A DNA stretch of 64,000 nucleotides. Source: Ferruginibacter sp. (GTDB lineage: Bacteria > Bacteroidota > Bacteroidia > Chitinophagales > Chitinophagaceae). The translations under genes and the position numbers were made by a program. The DNA lies in NCBI GenBank assembly GCA_019638635.1, contig JAHBTM010000003.1, positions 1 through 64,000 of the forward strand, read 5' to 3'. The notes beneath the pieces were generated by a model. That model was not told the origin of the DNA, made no database searches, and saw nothing but the letters and a program-made list of their open reading frames with translations. Within the stretch, counting starts at the first letter, position 1; every line of letters starts with the position of its first letter. Shown here piece after piece: positions 17,505-26,715 of this stretch.

Positions 17505-18455
17505 ATGATGGTGGATAAACAACATACAAACTCCGTGGATTCAAACACTTCGGGCGGTAGCGGCTATCATATACCCGTTATGTTGCACGAATGTTTGGAG
17601 GCGTTACACATTGTTCCCAACGGCGTATATGTGGATTGCACCTTTGGTGGTGGCGGACACAGCCGCGCCATACTGAAAAAGCTAAACGAAAATGGAAGAT
17701 TGTTTGCCTTTGATCAGGACGCAGATGCAGAAGCCAACGTGCCGGATGACAATCGTTTGGTGTTTGTTCCACACAATTTCAGATACCTGAAAAAAATGCT
17801 TCGGTTGCACAACGTATCGCAGGTAGATGGAATCCTTGCCGATCTGGGCGTTTCAAGTCACCAGTTTGATGAAGCTACACGTGGTTTCTCTATTCGCTTT
17901 GATGCGGATCTGGATATGCGCATGAATCAACGAAGCGGAATAACAGCGGCAGAAGTGCTGAATACATTGTCTGAACAGCAACTGCACAAAATGTTTGAAC
18001 GTTACGGTGAAGTAACCAACGCTAAAACACTTGCGCGAACAATCGTTACCGTTAGAGCATTGCAACCATTCAAAACCATTCAGCAGTTTAAACAGGGTAT
18101 TCAGGAAGTAGTAAAGGGTAATCCAAACAAATATTTAGCACAGGTATTTCAGGCCCTGAGGATTGAAGTGAATGAAGAACTCACGGCACTGGAAGAACTT
18201 CTCGAACAATCGGTTGACGTTTTGAAACCGGGCGGACGAATTGCAATCCTTACGTTCCATTCTCTTGAAGACCGGATCGTGAAGCAATTCTTTAAAACCG
18301 GTTCTTTTACAGAACCCGTAGCCGATGCGTATGGAAGAAAACCGCAGGTACCCTTTACCGTTATCACAAAAAAGCCGGTAACGGCAACAGAAAAAGAGTT
18401 GAAGTTGAACAGCAGGTCGCGCAGTGCCAAACTAAGGGCCGCTGAAAAAAAATAA
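17505..18455 (+). CDS. rsmH: 16S rRNA (cytosine1402-N4)-methyltransferase RsmH
   Basis: A 316-aa SAM-dependent methyltransferase that modifies C1402 of 16S rRNA at the P site (also called MraW). SAM-binding motif I is VDCTFGGGGHSRAIL (~residues 43-57); DGILADLGVSSHQFDEATRGFSIRFDADLDMRMN is the family hallmark, and GGRIAILTFHSLEDRIVKQFFK is conserved near the end. The ~20-residue N-terminal lead before HIPVMLHECLEAL is longer than usual. The next gene starts 1 bp after the stop. Confidence 0.97.
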   Translation: MMVDKQHTNSVDSNTSGGSGYHIPVMLHECLEALHIVPNGVYVDCTFGGGGHSRAILKKLNENGRLFAFDQDADAEANVPDDNRLVFVPHNFRYLKKMLRLHNVSQVDGILADLGVSSHQFDEATRGFSIRFDADLDMRMNQRSGITAAEVLNTLSEQQLHKMFERYGEVTNAKTLARTIVTVRALQPFKTIQQFKQGIQEVVKGNPNKYLAQVFQALRIEVNEELTALEELLEQSVDVLKPGGRIAILTFHSLEDRIVKQFFKTGSFTEPVADAYGRKPQVPFTVITKKPVTATEKELKLNSRSRSAKLRAAEKK

Positions 18456-18456
18456 A

Positions 18457-18789
18457 ATGGAAAACAACAAAACAGTTCAAAACGGGCAGGGCAGAAACGA
18501 ATGGATGAAGATTTTCAATAATCAGGCCATCGTACGCAATATTCCGTTTTTTCTGTTTTTATCCGTACTGGCCGTGTTGTACATCTATAACGGTCACCAT
18601 GCGGATAAACTGTTTAAGCAAATCAGCAAGAGTGAAAAAAATATTAAGGAGTTACAGTATGAATATAAATCCGTTCAAAGCGAAGTGATATTCAGAAGTA
18701 AAGCCACCGAATTAATGAAAGCGGTTGAACCACTGGGGCTTAAAGAACTCAGTGTAAAACCTATAGTACTGAAACACGAAGAAAACTAA
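18457..18789 (+). CDS. ftsL: FtsL-like cell division protein
   Basis: A 110-aa bitopic membrane protein: a cytoplasmic N-terminus (~1-28), one transmembrane helix (~29-46, IPFFLFLSVLAVLYIYNG) and an extracytoplasmic coiled-coil (~50-95, KQISKSEKNIKELQYEYKSVQSEVIFRSKATELMKAVEPLGL). Called FtsL from its position between rsmH and ftsI, its size and topology; sequence conservation in this family is low. FtsL with FtsB and FtsQ activates FtsWI septal synthesis. No separate ftsB was seen. Confidence 0.85.
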   Translation: MENNKTVQNGQGRNEWMKIFNNQAIVRNIPFFLFLSVLAVLYIYNGHHADKLFKQISKSEKNIKELQYEYKSVQSEVIFRSKATELMKAVEPLGLKELSVKPIVLKHEEN

Positions 18790-18803
18790 CCAACTAGCTG
18801 TTG

Positions 18804-20930
18804 ATGGACATAAAGAAGGATATATTATGGCGGGTGTATCTCTGCTTTCTCTGCATTGTGGCCCTTGGCATCTGTGTGCTGGGCCGTGCTGCATATATTC
18901 AGCAGGTGCAAGGCAGCTACTGGCGTGAAATGGGCGACAGCCTACACCTCCGGTACATGCCCATCGCTGCTGAACGTGGAAGTATTTACAGCGAAGACGG
19001 CAATATCCTCAGTACCTCTGTTCCTATTTTCGATATCTATGTTGATTTTGGAGCAGAAGGACTGAGAGATAAAGATGGAATCCGATTCAAGGAAAACCTT
19101 GATTCACTTTCTATTTCTCTTGCTCAATTATTTGGTGATAAATCAACCGAAGAGTACAAAAAGCAACTGCTCACCGGATATCAGAAAAAAGAACGATACC
19201 ATTCACTTAAAAAGAAAATATCTTTCGATGAATACCGCGCGTTGCGCGAATTTCCACTGGTAAGGCTCGGTAGAAATAAAAGTGGTTTCATTGTTGAGCC
19301 GCGCGATAAACGCATCAACCCGTATGTACTGATGGCCAACCGCACCATCGGACTTTCCCGTTTAGATTCAAATAAAAACGTAGGGTTGGAAAAAACCTTC
19401 AATTATCTGTTGAAAGGTGTTTCCGGCCAGCGCCTGATGCGCTATGCCGCCGGTTCATATATTCCGGTGGAAGGTGCCGAAGTAGATCCTGAAAACGGAA
19501 AAGACATTATCACTACACTGGATACATACATTCAGGATTTTACAGAGAAAGCGTTGATGGACATGCTGGTGAATAACAATTCATTGCACGGCACAGCTAT
19601 TGTAATGGAAACAGAAACCGGTAAAATTAAAGCCATCGCCAATCTGGGCCGCCAACCCGATGGTTCATACATAGAAGACCTCAACTACGGTGTAGGTAAA
19701 AGCACCGAACCGGGCTCTGTATTTAAACTGGTTACACTGTATTGCTTGCTGAAGGATAAGTATGTGGATGTAAATACACGCGTGGATTGTGAAGGGGGCG
19801 TAAAATCTTTTCACGGATTACGTATACGCGATTCACACAAAGGCACGGGCATAGTAACAGTGAAAGAGGCTTTCCTGCAAAGCAGTAACGTAGCTTTTGC
19901 AAAACTCGCATATCAATATTATCAGCAACAACCCGACCGTTTCATTCAGCACATACGTGATTTGAAACTCGATACCCTCACCGGAATTGAAATTGTAGCT
20001 ACCTCCGGTAAACCCCTTATTAAAAGTGCGAAAAGCAAAAGCTGGAGCAAAACGACCATCCCTTACATGGCCCATGGTTATGAAGAATTGGTAACACCTC
20101 TGCATATGGTGATGTTCTACAATGCCGTTGCCAACAACGGAAGAATGATGAAACCGTATCTGGTAAATGCTGTAAGAGAATACGGGGTGGAAGTAGAAAG
20201 GTTTGAACCGGTTGCAGTAGTAGAAAAAATTGCGGATGATGAAACCATCGCCCAGATGAAAGAATGCCTGAAAGCTGTAGTAGATAGTGTACGCGGTACC
20301 GGTAGGCGTGTGCTTTTTGACTCGGCCTATTCCATTTCAGGTAAAACCGGAACGGCGGTAACGGCACAGGATAACCGGGGATACAACAAAGGGAATAAAG
20401 TGTACCAGGCTTCATTTATGGGATACTTCCCTTCGGATAAACCGAAGTACACTATCGGTGTGGTGATTCAGAATACCCGTGAATCCAGATTCATCTATGG
20501 TGCTGATGTGGCCGGCAGGGTATTTAAAAGTATTGCGGATCATCTGTACAAGCGTTTCCTGAATCCGCCATTGGAAGAAGTACCGGTGCGTATGGATACA
20601 CTGAGCTATAGGGCCAGTGGGCATTTTGCTGACTTTGCTGATATTTTTAAATACATGAAAATGAATTATACCGATTCAGCTGCCAACGGACATTGGCGCG
20701 AAGTGTCGGTTCAACAAAACAATGCATCGCTAAAAGCACAACAGAAACTGGCAACTCCGGCTGCTGTTACCCCGGATGTAACCGGACTGGGCCTGAGAGA
20801 TGCATTGGATATTCTTGAAAACAAAGGATTCAGGGTTTCAATTTCCGGTAAAGGCAGAGTAGCTACGCAAAGTTTTGCAGCCGGTAAACCCTATCGTTCC
20901 GGTCAACAAATTTTATTAATACTAAATTAA
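18804..20930 (+). CDS. ftsI: Septal peptidoglycan transpeptidase FtsI (PBP3-type) with PASTA domain
   Basis: A 708-aa class B penicillin-binding protein that crosslinks septal peptidoglycan. TM helix at ~8-30, dimerisation/pedestal domain ~45-240, transpeptidase domain ~265-575. Active Ser305 lies in PGSVFK (SxxK), SSN follows in FLQSSNVAFAK, and K514 is in SGKTGT. A C-terminal PASTA domain (~640-708; PDVTGLGLRDALDILENKGFRVSISG) is present, which E. coli FtsI lacks but which is usual in Bacteroidota. The ATG at 18804 is preferred over the TTG directly before it. murE follows after 2 bp. Confidence 0.96.
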   Translation: MDIKKDILWRVYLCFLCIVALGICVLGRAAYIQQVQGSYWREMGDSLHLRYMPIAAERGSIYSEDGNILSTSVPIFDIYVDFGAEGLRDKDGIRFKENLDSLSISLAQLFGDKSTEEYKKQLLTGYQKKERYHSLKKKISFDEYRALREFPLVRLGRNKSGFIVEPRDKRINPYVLMANRTIGLSRLDSNKNVGLEKTFNYLLKGVSGQRLMRYAAGSYIPVEGAEVDPENGKDIITTLDTYIQDFTEKALMDMLVNNNSLHGTAIVMETETGKIKAIANLGRQPDGSYIEDLNYGVGKSTEPGSVFKLVTLYCLLKDKYVDVNTRVDCEGGVKSFHGLRIRDSHKGTGIVTVKEAFLQSSNVAFAKLAYQYYQQQPDRFIQHIRDLKLDTLTGIEIVATSGKPLIKSAKSKSWSKTTIPYMAHGYEELVTPLHMVMFYNAVANNGRMMKPYLVNAVREYGVEVERFEPVAVVEKIADDETIAQMKECLKAVVDSVRGTGRRVLFDSAYSISGKTGTAVTAQDNRGYNKGNKVYQASFMGYFPSDKPKYTIGVVIQNTRESRFIYGADVAGRVFKSIADHLYKRFLNPPLEEVPVRMDTLSYRASGHFADFADIFKYMKMNYTDSAANGHWREVSVQQNNASLKAQQKLATPAAVTPDVTGLGLRDALDILENKGFRVSISGKGRVATQSFAAGKPYRSGQQILLILN

Positions 20931-20932
20931 AC

Positions 20933-22396
20933 GTGCAGTTAAAAGACCTCTTATATAAAGTACAGCTTACCTCCGTTTCAGGAAGTACTTCGGTTGAAAT
21001 TACCGACGTACAAACCGATTCGCGTGCCGTTACACCGGGTTGCTGCTTTGTTGCACTGAGGGGAACAGTAACCGACGGTCACCAATATATTGCACAGGCT
21101 GTTGCCGCAGGCGCCCGAGCCGTAGTAGCCGAAAAATTACCTGATTCGCTGGCAACAAATGTGACATACGTAGAGGTAAAAGATGCAGCACTTGCATGTG
21201 GTTGGATGAGTCATACTTTCTATGGTGAACCCTCCACCCATTTGCACATCACCGGCGTAACAGGAACCAACGGTAAAACCACCGTGGCAACATTGTTGTA
21301 CAAATTATTTACTGAACTGCATTTTACCTGCGGGTTAATCAGCACCGTTGAAAATAAAATGGGCTGTGAAACATTGCCCGCTACACATACTACTCCCGAT
21401 GCCGTTTCGCTGAACAAATTGCTTTCACAAATGGTGAAGGCAGGATGTACGCATGTGTTTATGGAATGTAGCAGCCATGCCATACACCAGCAACGTATTG
21501 CCGGATTGCAGTTTGCAGGCGCCATCTTTACAAACATTACGCACGACCACCTCGACTATCATAAAACATTTGATGAATACATCCGAGTAAAAAAATCTTG
21601 GTTTGATTCATTACCCGCTACCGCATTTGCACTCACAAACGCAGATGATAAACGCGGGAATGTCATGCTCCAGAATACACGGGCTAAAAAACATACGTAT
21701 GCACTCAAAACCCTGGCTACTTATAAAGGGAAAATTTTAGAGAGCAGTCTTACCGGTTTGCAAATGATGGTGGATGAATTGGAAGTGTATTTTAAAATGA
21801 TTGGGGAGTTTAATGCGTACAACCTGATGGCGGTGTATGGTGCAGCGGTTAGTTTGGGTGCCGACAAACAGGAAGCACTGCGTAAACTCAGTATGTTATC
21901 CGGTGCGGAAGGTCGCTTTGAGTGTGTACAAACCGGAAACCGGAATGTGATGGGCATTGTAGATTATGCACATACTCCGGACGCATTACTGAATGTACTG
22001 GCCACCATCAATAAAATGCGTCAGGGTGCCGGGCAGCTGATTACTGTGGTTGGATGTGGCGGTAATCGTGACACAGCCAAAAGGCCGGTGATGGCTCAGG
22101 TGGCCTGTGAGCATAGCAATAAAGTGATATTTACTTCCGATAATCCGCGCAACGAAGATCCGCTTGCGATTATTCAGGATATGGAATCGGGTGTAAGTAT
22201 TACCCAAAAAAAAAAGTTCATATCCATTCCCGACAGGAAGGAAGCGATTAAAACCGCAGTCCTGATGAGCCATGCGGAAGATATCATTCTGGTTGCGGGA
22301 AAAGGACATGAAAAATATCAGGAAGTGAAGGGTGTAAAATACCCGTTTGATGATAAAGTGGTTTTGATGGATATGCTGACCATGATGGATAAATAA
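20933..22396 (+). CDS. murE: UDP-MurNAc-tripeptide synthetase MurE
   Basis: A 487-aa cytoplasmic ligase that adds the third residue to UDP-MurNAc-L-Ala-D-Glu. The P-loop is GVTGTNGKTT (108-117). The carbamylated-Lys and catalytic regions include TNITHDHLDYHKTFDEYIRVK. The DNPR motif at 403-406 (FTSDNPRNEDP) marks specificity for meso-diaminopimelate rather than lysine. The start is GTG, 2 bp past the ftsI stop. Confidence 0.97.
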   Translation: MQLKDLLYKVQLTSVSGSTSVEITDVQTDSRAVTPGCCFVALRGTVTDGHQYIAQAVAAGARAVVAEKLPDSLATNVTYVEVKDAALACGWMSHTFYGEPSTHLHITGVTGTNGKTTVATLLYKLFTELHFTCGLISTVENKMGCETLPATHTTPDAVSLNKLLSQMVKAGCTHVFMECSSHAIHQQRIAGLQFAGAIFTNITHDHLDYHKTFDEYIRVKKSWFDSLPATAFALTNADDKRGNVMLQNTRAKKHTYALKTLATYKGKILESSLTGLQMMVDELEVYFKMIGEFNAYNLMAVYGAAVSLGADKQEALRKLSMLSGAEGRFECVQTGNRNVMGIVDYAHTPDALLNVLATINKMRQGAGQLITVVGCGGNRDTAKRPVMAQVACEHSNKVIFTSDNPRNEDPLAIIQDMESGVSITQKKKFISIPDRKEAIKTAVLMSHAEDIILVAGKGHEKYQEVKGVKYPFDDKVVLMDMLTMMDK

Positions 22397-22415
22397 AAAC
22401 AAGAACAGAAAAAAC

Positions 22416-23732
22416 ATGTTATATCACTTATATCAATGGCTGAATGAAGAGCAACTCCGGATTCCGGGGATGGGCATCTTCCAGTTCATTACCTCCAGGG
22501 TAATGCTGGCCATGATATTGTCGCTCGTGATTACCATGGTTTTCGGAAAAAGGCTCATCCGCTTCCTGCAGAAAAAGCAATTAGGCGAAACCGTTAGAGA
22601 TCTCGGCCTGGCAGGTGAACAAGCCAAAAAAGGGACACCCACTATGGGAGGAATCATCATTATCATGGCTATTGTAATTCCCACCCTGCTATTCGCCAGA
22701 CTGGATAAAGTGTACGTTCTGCTGATGTTGTTGTGTACCGTGTGGATGGGTGCAATCGGACTGATAGATGATTTGCTGAAGATCCGGTCTAAACGACGTG
22801 CCAAAGCATTGGGTGTTGAGTATAAGAAATCAGACAGCGATGGATTGGCCGGAAGGTTCAAAATATTCGGACAGGTAGTGCTCGGCATCATTGTAGGCGC
22901 CACCTTGTATTTCAATGATTCAGTGGTTGTGCAGCGCGAAGTGTACAATCCGAATGTGAAGTACGTACAAGACTCTGTATTGCAACGCGGTGAAACCCTG
23001 GTGAGCAATGATTTTCACACGGTCAATATCGATGGCAAACAGCACACGTTTGTAAGAGTAAAAACCCCCATCACAACCATTCCGTTTGTGAAAAACCATG
23101 AATTCAATTACGCACGATTGTTACCGGAGCGTTGGGAGAACTACACATATATATTATATATACTGGTGGTGATATTTATTGTAACTGCTGTGTCTAATGG
23201 TGCGAACATAACAGACGGATTAGACGGACTGGCCACCGGAGTGAGCGCAGTGGTTGGTTTGGGGCTGGGCATCTTTGCGTATGTGAGTGGCAATATCAAG
23301 TTTGCAGAGTACCTCAACATCATGTACATCCCTAACCTGGGAGAGCTGTCTGTTTTCATTGCGGCGTTTGTAGGTGCCTGTATCGGTTTCCTCTGGTATA
23401 ACTCATACCCGGCTCAGGTGTTTATGGGAGATACGGGAAGCCTCGCATTAGGTGGCATCATCGCTGCACTGGCTATTATTGTTCGAAAAGAATTATTGAT
23501 ACCCATTATTTGCTTTGTGTTTTTGGTGGAAAACCTCAGTGTGATGCTGCAGGTTGGATACTTTAAATACACAAAGAGAAAGTATGGTGAAGGCAGGCGC
23601 ATCTTTCTGATGAGTCCGCTCCACCACCACTATCAAAAATTAGGGTATCATGAAAGTAAAATTGCCGTAAGATTCTGGATCATTACCCTGCTCTCGGTTG
23701 CGATGGCAGTAGTAACCCTGAAACTGCGATAA
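22416..23732 (+). CDS. mraY: Phospho-MurNAc-pentapeptide transferase MraY
   Basis: A 438-aa polytopic membrane enzyme that transfers phospho-MurNAc-pentapeptide to undecaprenyl phosphate, making lipid I. Key acidic residues are D118-D119 in GLIDDLLK and D267 in NGANITDGLDGLATG. The terminal HHHYQKLGYHESKIAVRFWI block with the HHH motif is intact. It is ~75 residues longer than E. coli MraY because of an insert at ~170-245 (VVVQREVYNPNVKY...NHEFNYARLLPERW), which is a known Bacteroidota form. The gap after this gene (330 bp) is the only large break in the dcw cluster. Confidence 0.97.
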   Translation: MLYHLYQWLNEEQLRIPGMGIFQFITSRVMLAMILSLVITMVFGKRLIRFLQKKQLGETVRDLGLAGEQAKKGTPTMGGIIIIMAIVIPTLLFARLDKVYVLLMLLCTVWMGAIGLIDDLLKIRSKRRAKALGVEYKKSDSDGLAGRFKIFGQVVLGIIVGATLYFNDSVVVQREVYNPNVKYVQDSVLQRGETLVSNDFHTVNIDGKQHTFVRVKTPITTIPFVKNHEFNYARLLPERWENYTYILYILVVIFIVTAVSNGANITDGLDGLATGVSAVVGLGLGIFAYVSGNIKFAEYLNIMYIPNLGELSVFIAAFVGACIGFLWYNSYPAQVFMGDTGSLALGGIIAALAIIVRKELLIPIICFVFLVENLSVMLQVGYFKYTKRKYGEGRRIFLMSPLHHHYQKLGYHESKIAVRFWIITLLSVAMAVVTLKLR

Positions 23733-23788
23733 TTGAATAAACCGAAAAACACCATGAATCCTGTACCTGTGAAAATTAAACCTTACAC

Positions 23789-24040
23789 CCATTAAATTCT
23801 AATACTGTTGAAGAACCACTTTTTAGTTTAGATTTTTATTTGATGATAGTGTAAAGTTTGTCCTGTAAAAGCCAATACTGTTGAAGAACCAAAATCATTA
23901 ACGGCCTTGTAATGAGACCTGTTAAATTCTATGCTTTTGAAGAACCAAATGTATTAACGGAATAGAATCCCGGATGCCTGTGATGTAACCACCCGGAGAA
24001 ACACCCACAACCTGTTAAATTCTATTCTTACGAAAAACCA
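23789..24040. repeat. Four 30-bp imperfect direct repeats between mraY and murD
   Basis: Copies lie at 23789-23818, 23862-23891, 23918-23947 and 24011-24040. The core is CCTGTTAAATTCTAT, four to five variable bases, then TGAAGAACCA. The third copy is close to consensus, the fourth ends CGAAAAACCA and the first two share ATACTGTTGAAGAACCA. Copies 2 and 3 are also followed by a similar ATTAACGG. Start-to-start distances are 73, 56 and 93 bp. The whole 330-bp gap (23733-24062) shows no gene. Related copies lie at 45177-45240. Confidence 0.85.
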
Positions 24041-24062
24041 TTTTTTTAAACATCGGAAAACG

Positions 24063-25403
24063 ATGATGAAACACATTGTGATACTTGGAGGCGGAGAAAG
24101 CGGCATAGGAGCGGCTTTGCTGGCACAACTTGCCGGGTATCGTGTGTTTTTATCTGATGCAGGTACAATTCCGGCCCACTGGAAAGAAGAGTTGAAACAA
24201 CATGCCGTGGTGTATGAAGAAGGAGGACACACTCCTGAAAAAGTGCTCGATGCCGACATGGTGGTGAAGAGCCCGGGCATTCCGGAAAAGATACCGATGA
24301 TGCAGCAAATTCGTGCGAAAGGCATTGAAGTGATCAGCGAAATTGAATTCGCGTACCGACATGCAGGCAAGAGTACCATTGTGGCTATAACCGGTAGCAA
24401 CGGAAAAACCACGACCACTACACTTATTTACCATATGTGTAAACAAGCAGGATTAGACTGTGCACTTGTGGGTAATGTAGGTTACTCCTTCGCACGTCAG
24501 GTTGCTATGGCACCTAAACCCTTGTATGTGGCGGAAGTTAGTTCGTTTCAATTGGATGACATCAGCACTTTTCGTCCACACATTGCCGTGCTTACCAACA
24601 TTACTGACGACCACCTGGATCGATATGATTATGATCCGCAGAAATATATAAAAAGCAAATTCAATATCGCCAAGTATCAGCTTGAAGATGATGTGTTCAT
24701 CTACAATCTGGATGACGAGGCCATCCTGAAGAACCTGAACAACTATCCGATAAAATCAACAAAAGCACCTTTTACCATGGCCAAAGAATTACCCCAGGGC
24801 GCCTACCTGCTCAATGCTAAAATGCATTTGAAATGGAAAAACGAAGAAATGAAAATGAGCATAGAAGACTTTGCTATTAAAGGAAAACACAATCAATACA
24901 ACAGTATGGCCGCCAGCCTCGCCGCAACCGCCCTCGACATCCGAAAGGAAAAAATCAGGGAAGCTTTACAAACATTCGAAAGCCTCGAACACCGTATGGA
25001 ACCATCCGGTATTGTGAAGGGTGTAGAGTTTATCAACGATAGCAAAGCCACTAATGTAAACAGTACATGGTATGCGCTGGAAAGCATGACCAAACCGGTT
25101 ATTCTGATTTTAGGCGGAGTGGATAAGGGCAACGACTATAGTGTGTTGAAAGATCTTGTAAGAGAAAAAGTGAAGGCCATTGTGTGCATGGGAACCGATA
25201 ACCGGAAAATACACGAGGCTTTTGGAGATGTTGTATCACTGATGGTGAACACCGGCAACGCTACTGAAGCGGTTCAGGCTGCCTTTCACTTTTCAAACAA
25301 AGGGGATGTAGTGTTGCTGAGCCCGGCTTGTGCCAGTTTCGATTTGTTTAAAAACTACGAAGACAGGGGCAATCAGTTCAAACAGGCAGTTAGAAACTTA
25401 TAA
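24063..25403 (+). CDS. murD: UDP-MurNAc-L-alanine:D-glutamate ligase MurD
   Basis: A 446-aa Mur ligase adding D-Glu to UDP-MurNAc-L-Ala. The N-terminal Rossmann part begins VILGGGESGIGAALLAQ. The P-loop is ITGSNGKTTTTTLI (~108-121), and the central region has TNITDDHLDRYDYDPQKYIKSKFNIAKYQ. The C-terminal domain carries INDSKATNVNSTWYALES and LLSPACASFDLFKNYEDRGNQFK. It follows the repeat-bearing gap, so it may have its own promoter there. ftsW starts 17 bp after it. Confidence 0.97.
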   Translation: MMKHIVILGGGESGIGAALLAQLAGYRVFLSDAGTIPAHWKEELKQHAVVYEEGGHTPEKVLDADMVVKSPGIPEKIPMMQQIRAKGIEVISEIEFAYRHAGKSTIVAITGSNGKTTTTTLIYHMCKQAGLDCALVGNVGYSFARQVAMAPKPLYVAEVSSFQLDDISTFRPHIAVLTNITDDHLDRYDYDPQKYIKSKFNIAKYQLEDDVFIYNLDDEAILKNLNNYPIKSTKAPFTMAKELPQGAYLLNAKMHLKWKNEEMKMSIEDFAIKGKHNQYNSMAASLAATALDIRKEKIREALQTFESLEHRMEPSGIVKGVEFINDSKATNVNSTWYALESMTKPVILILGGVDKGNDYSVLKDLVREKVKAIVCMGTDNRKIHEAFGDVVSLMVNTGNATEAVQAAFHFSNKGDVVLLSPACASFDLFKNYEDRGNQFKQAVRNL

Positions 25404-25419
25404 TAACGTGAACGCATAA

Positions 25420-26715
25420 ATGCAAAACCAGTTTAACATACGAACACTCTTTGCACCGTCGCTTTCATCGATGAGCGGGAACATTGTACGCAAAACAAAG
25501 GGAGACCGCGTGATATGGGCTGTGTTAATTCTACTTACTGTTGCCAGTTTATTGCTGGTGTACAGCAGTACAGGTTCATTGGCGTACCGCATGAATAAAA
25601 GCAATGAAAGTTATTTGTTTAAACAATTTGCATTTATCATGCTGGGGTTGTTTATCATTTATTGGTCGCACAGGGTGAACTATACCGTCTATTCCCGTAT
25701 TGCTTTGATATTATTTTTAATATCCATTCCGTTATTGATATACACACTCTTCTTTGGTGTACAACTAAATGCAGGTAGCCGTTGGATAAAGTTGCCCGTA
25801 ATAAATATGACTTTCCAGACTTCCGACCTGGCTAAACTAGCCCTTTTTATGTACATGAGCCGAATGCTCAGCCGCAAACAGGAAGTGATTAAAGATTTGA
25901 AGAAAGGTTTTTTACCAATTATCATTCCGGTTATCATTATATGTGGACTTATAGCACCGGCAAATCTTTCCACCGCTATATTGATAGCAGGTACCAGTTT
26001 TATTCTGATGTTCATTGGCAGAATCAGAACCAAACACCTGCTGGTTACCGCGGGCATTGCAATAATACCTGTGGTTATATTATTAAGTATTTCTCTGGCG
26101 TATTACGACAAAGAAAAAAAGGATACCGCAGAATTGCCGGCTGTTTTATCCGTAGGTCGTATCCCCACCTGGATTAGCCGCATTCAAACATTTGTGTATG
26201 GAAGCAAAGGAGTGGATGGTGAGAAAACCTATCAAATCAATCAGGCAAAAATTGCCATAGCTAAAGGCGGACTGTTAGGAAAGGGTCCTGGAAACAGTGA
26301 ACAAAGAAATTTCCTGCCGCACAGTTACAGCGACTTTATCTATGCCATTATTATAGAGGAATATGGGTTGATAGGAGGAGCTATCATGATATTTATTTAT
26401 CTGTTGTTCCTCTACCGATGCATAAAAGTGTACAGGAAATGCCCTTATGCTTTTGGTGCATTTCTCGCACTGGCGCTCAGTTTTACGCTGGTAATACAGG
26501 CTATGGTGAATATGAGTGTGAATGTGAATTTGTTTCCCAATACCGGAGTTACACTTCCATTGGTGAGTATGGGAGGAAGCAGTTTTCTTTTCACCTGCCT
26601 GTCTATCGGTATTATTCTGAGTGTAGCCAGAAACGTGGAACAACTGGAAGGAAACACTGCAACAGTGACAACGGAGAAACCATTAACAACACAGCAAAGT
26701 GAAGAACCGGCTTAG
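25420..26715 (+). CDS. ftsW: Septal peptidoglycan glycosyltransferase FtsW
   Basis: A 431-aa SEDS-family membrane protein with about ten transmembrane helices that polymerises lipid II with FtsI at the septum. Signatures seen: GSRWIKLPVINMTFQTSDLAKLALFMYMSR, KGGLLGKGPGNSEQRNFLPHSYSDFIYAIIIEEYGLIGG and the C-terminal NTGVTLPLVSMGGSSFLFTCLSIGIILSVAR. The GGLLGKGPGNS block holds the catalytic-loop region. The gene's 3' end overlaps murG by 17 bp. Confidence 0.96.
   Translation: MQNQFNIRTLFAPSLSSMSGNIVRKTKGDRVIWAVLILLTVASLLLVYSSTGSLAYRMNKSNESYLFKQFAFIMLGLFIIYWSHRVNYTVYSRIALILFLISIPLLIYTLFFGVQLNAGSRWIKLPVINMTFQTSDLAKLALFMYMSRMLSRKQEVIKDLKKGFLPIIIPVIIICGLIAPANLSTAILIAGTSFILMFIGRIRTKHLLVTAGIAIIPVVILLSISLAYYDKEKKDTAELPAVLSVGRIPTWISRIQTFVYGSKGVDGEKTYQINQAKIAIAKGGLLGKGPGNSEQRNFLPHSYSDFIYAIIIEEYGLIGGAIMIFIYLLFLYRCIKVYRKCPYAFGAFLALALSFTLVIQAMVNMSVNVNLFPNTGVTLPLVSMGGSSFLFTCLSIGIILSVARNVEQLEGNTATVTTEKPLTTQQSEEPA

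Noticed and set aside
23789..24040. Possible CRISPR array from the four 30-bp repeats
   Set aside because: Spacing is irregular (start-to-start 73, 56, 93 bp), repeats differ at many positions, no cas genes are near, and the repeats sit inside a core operon.
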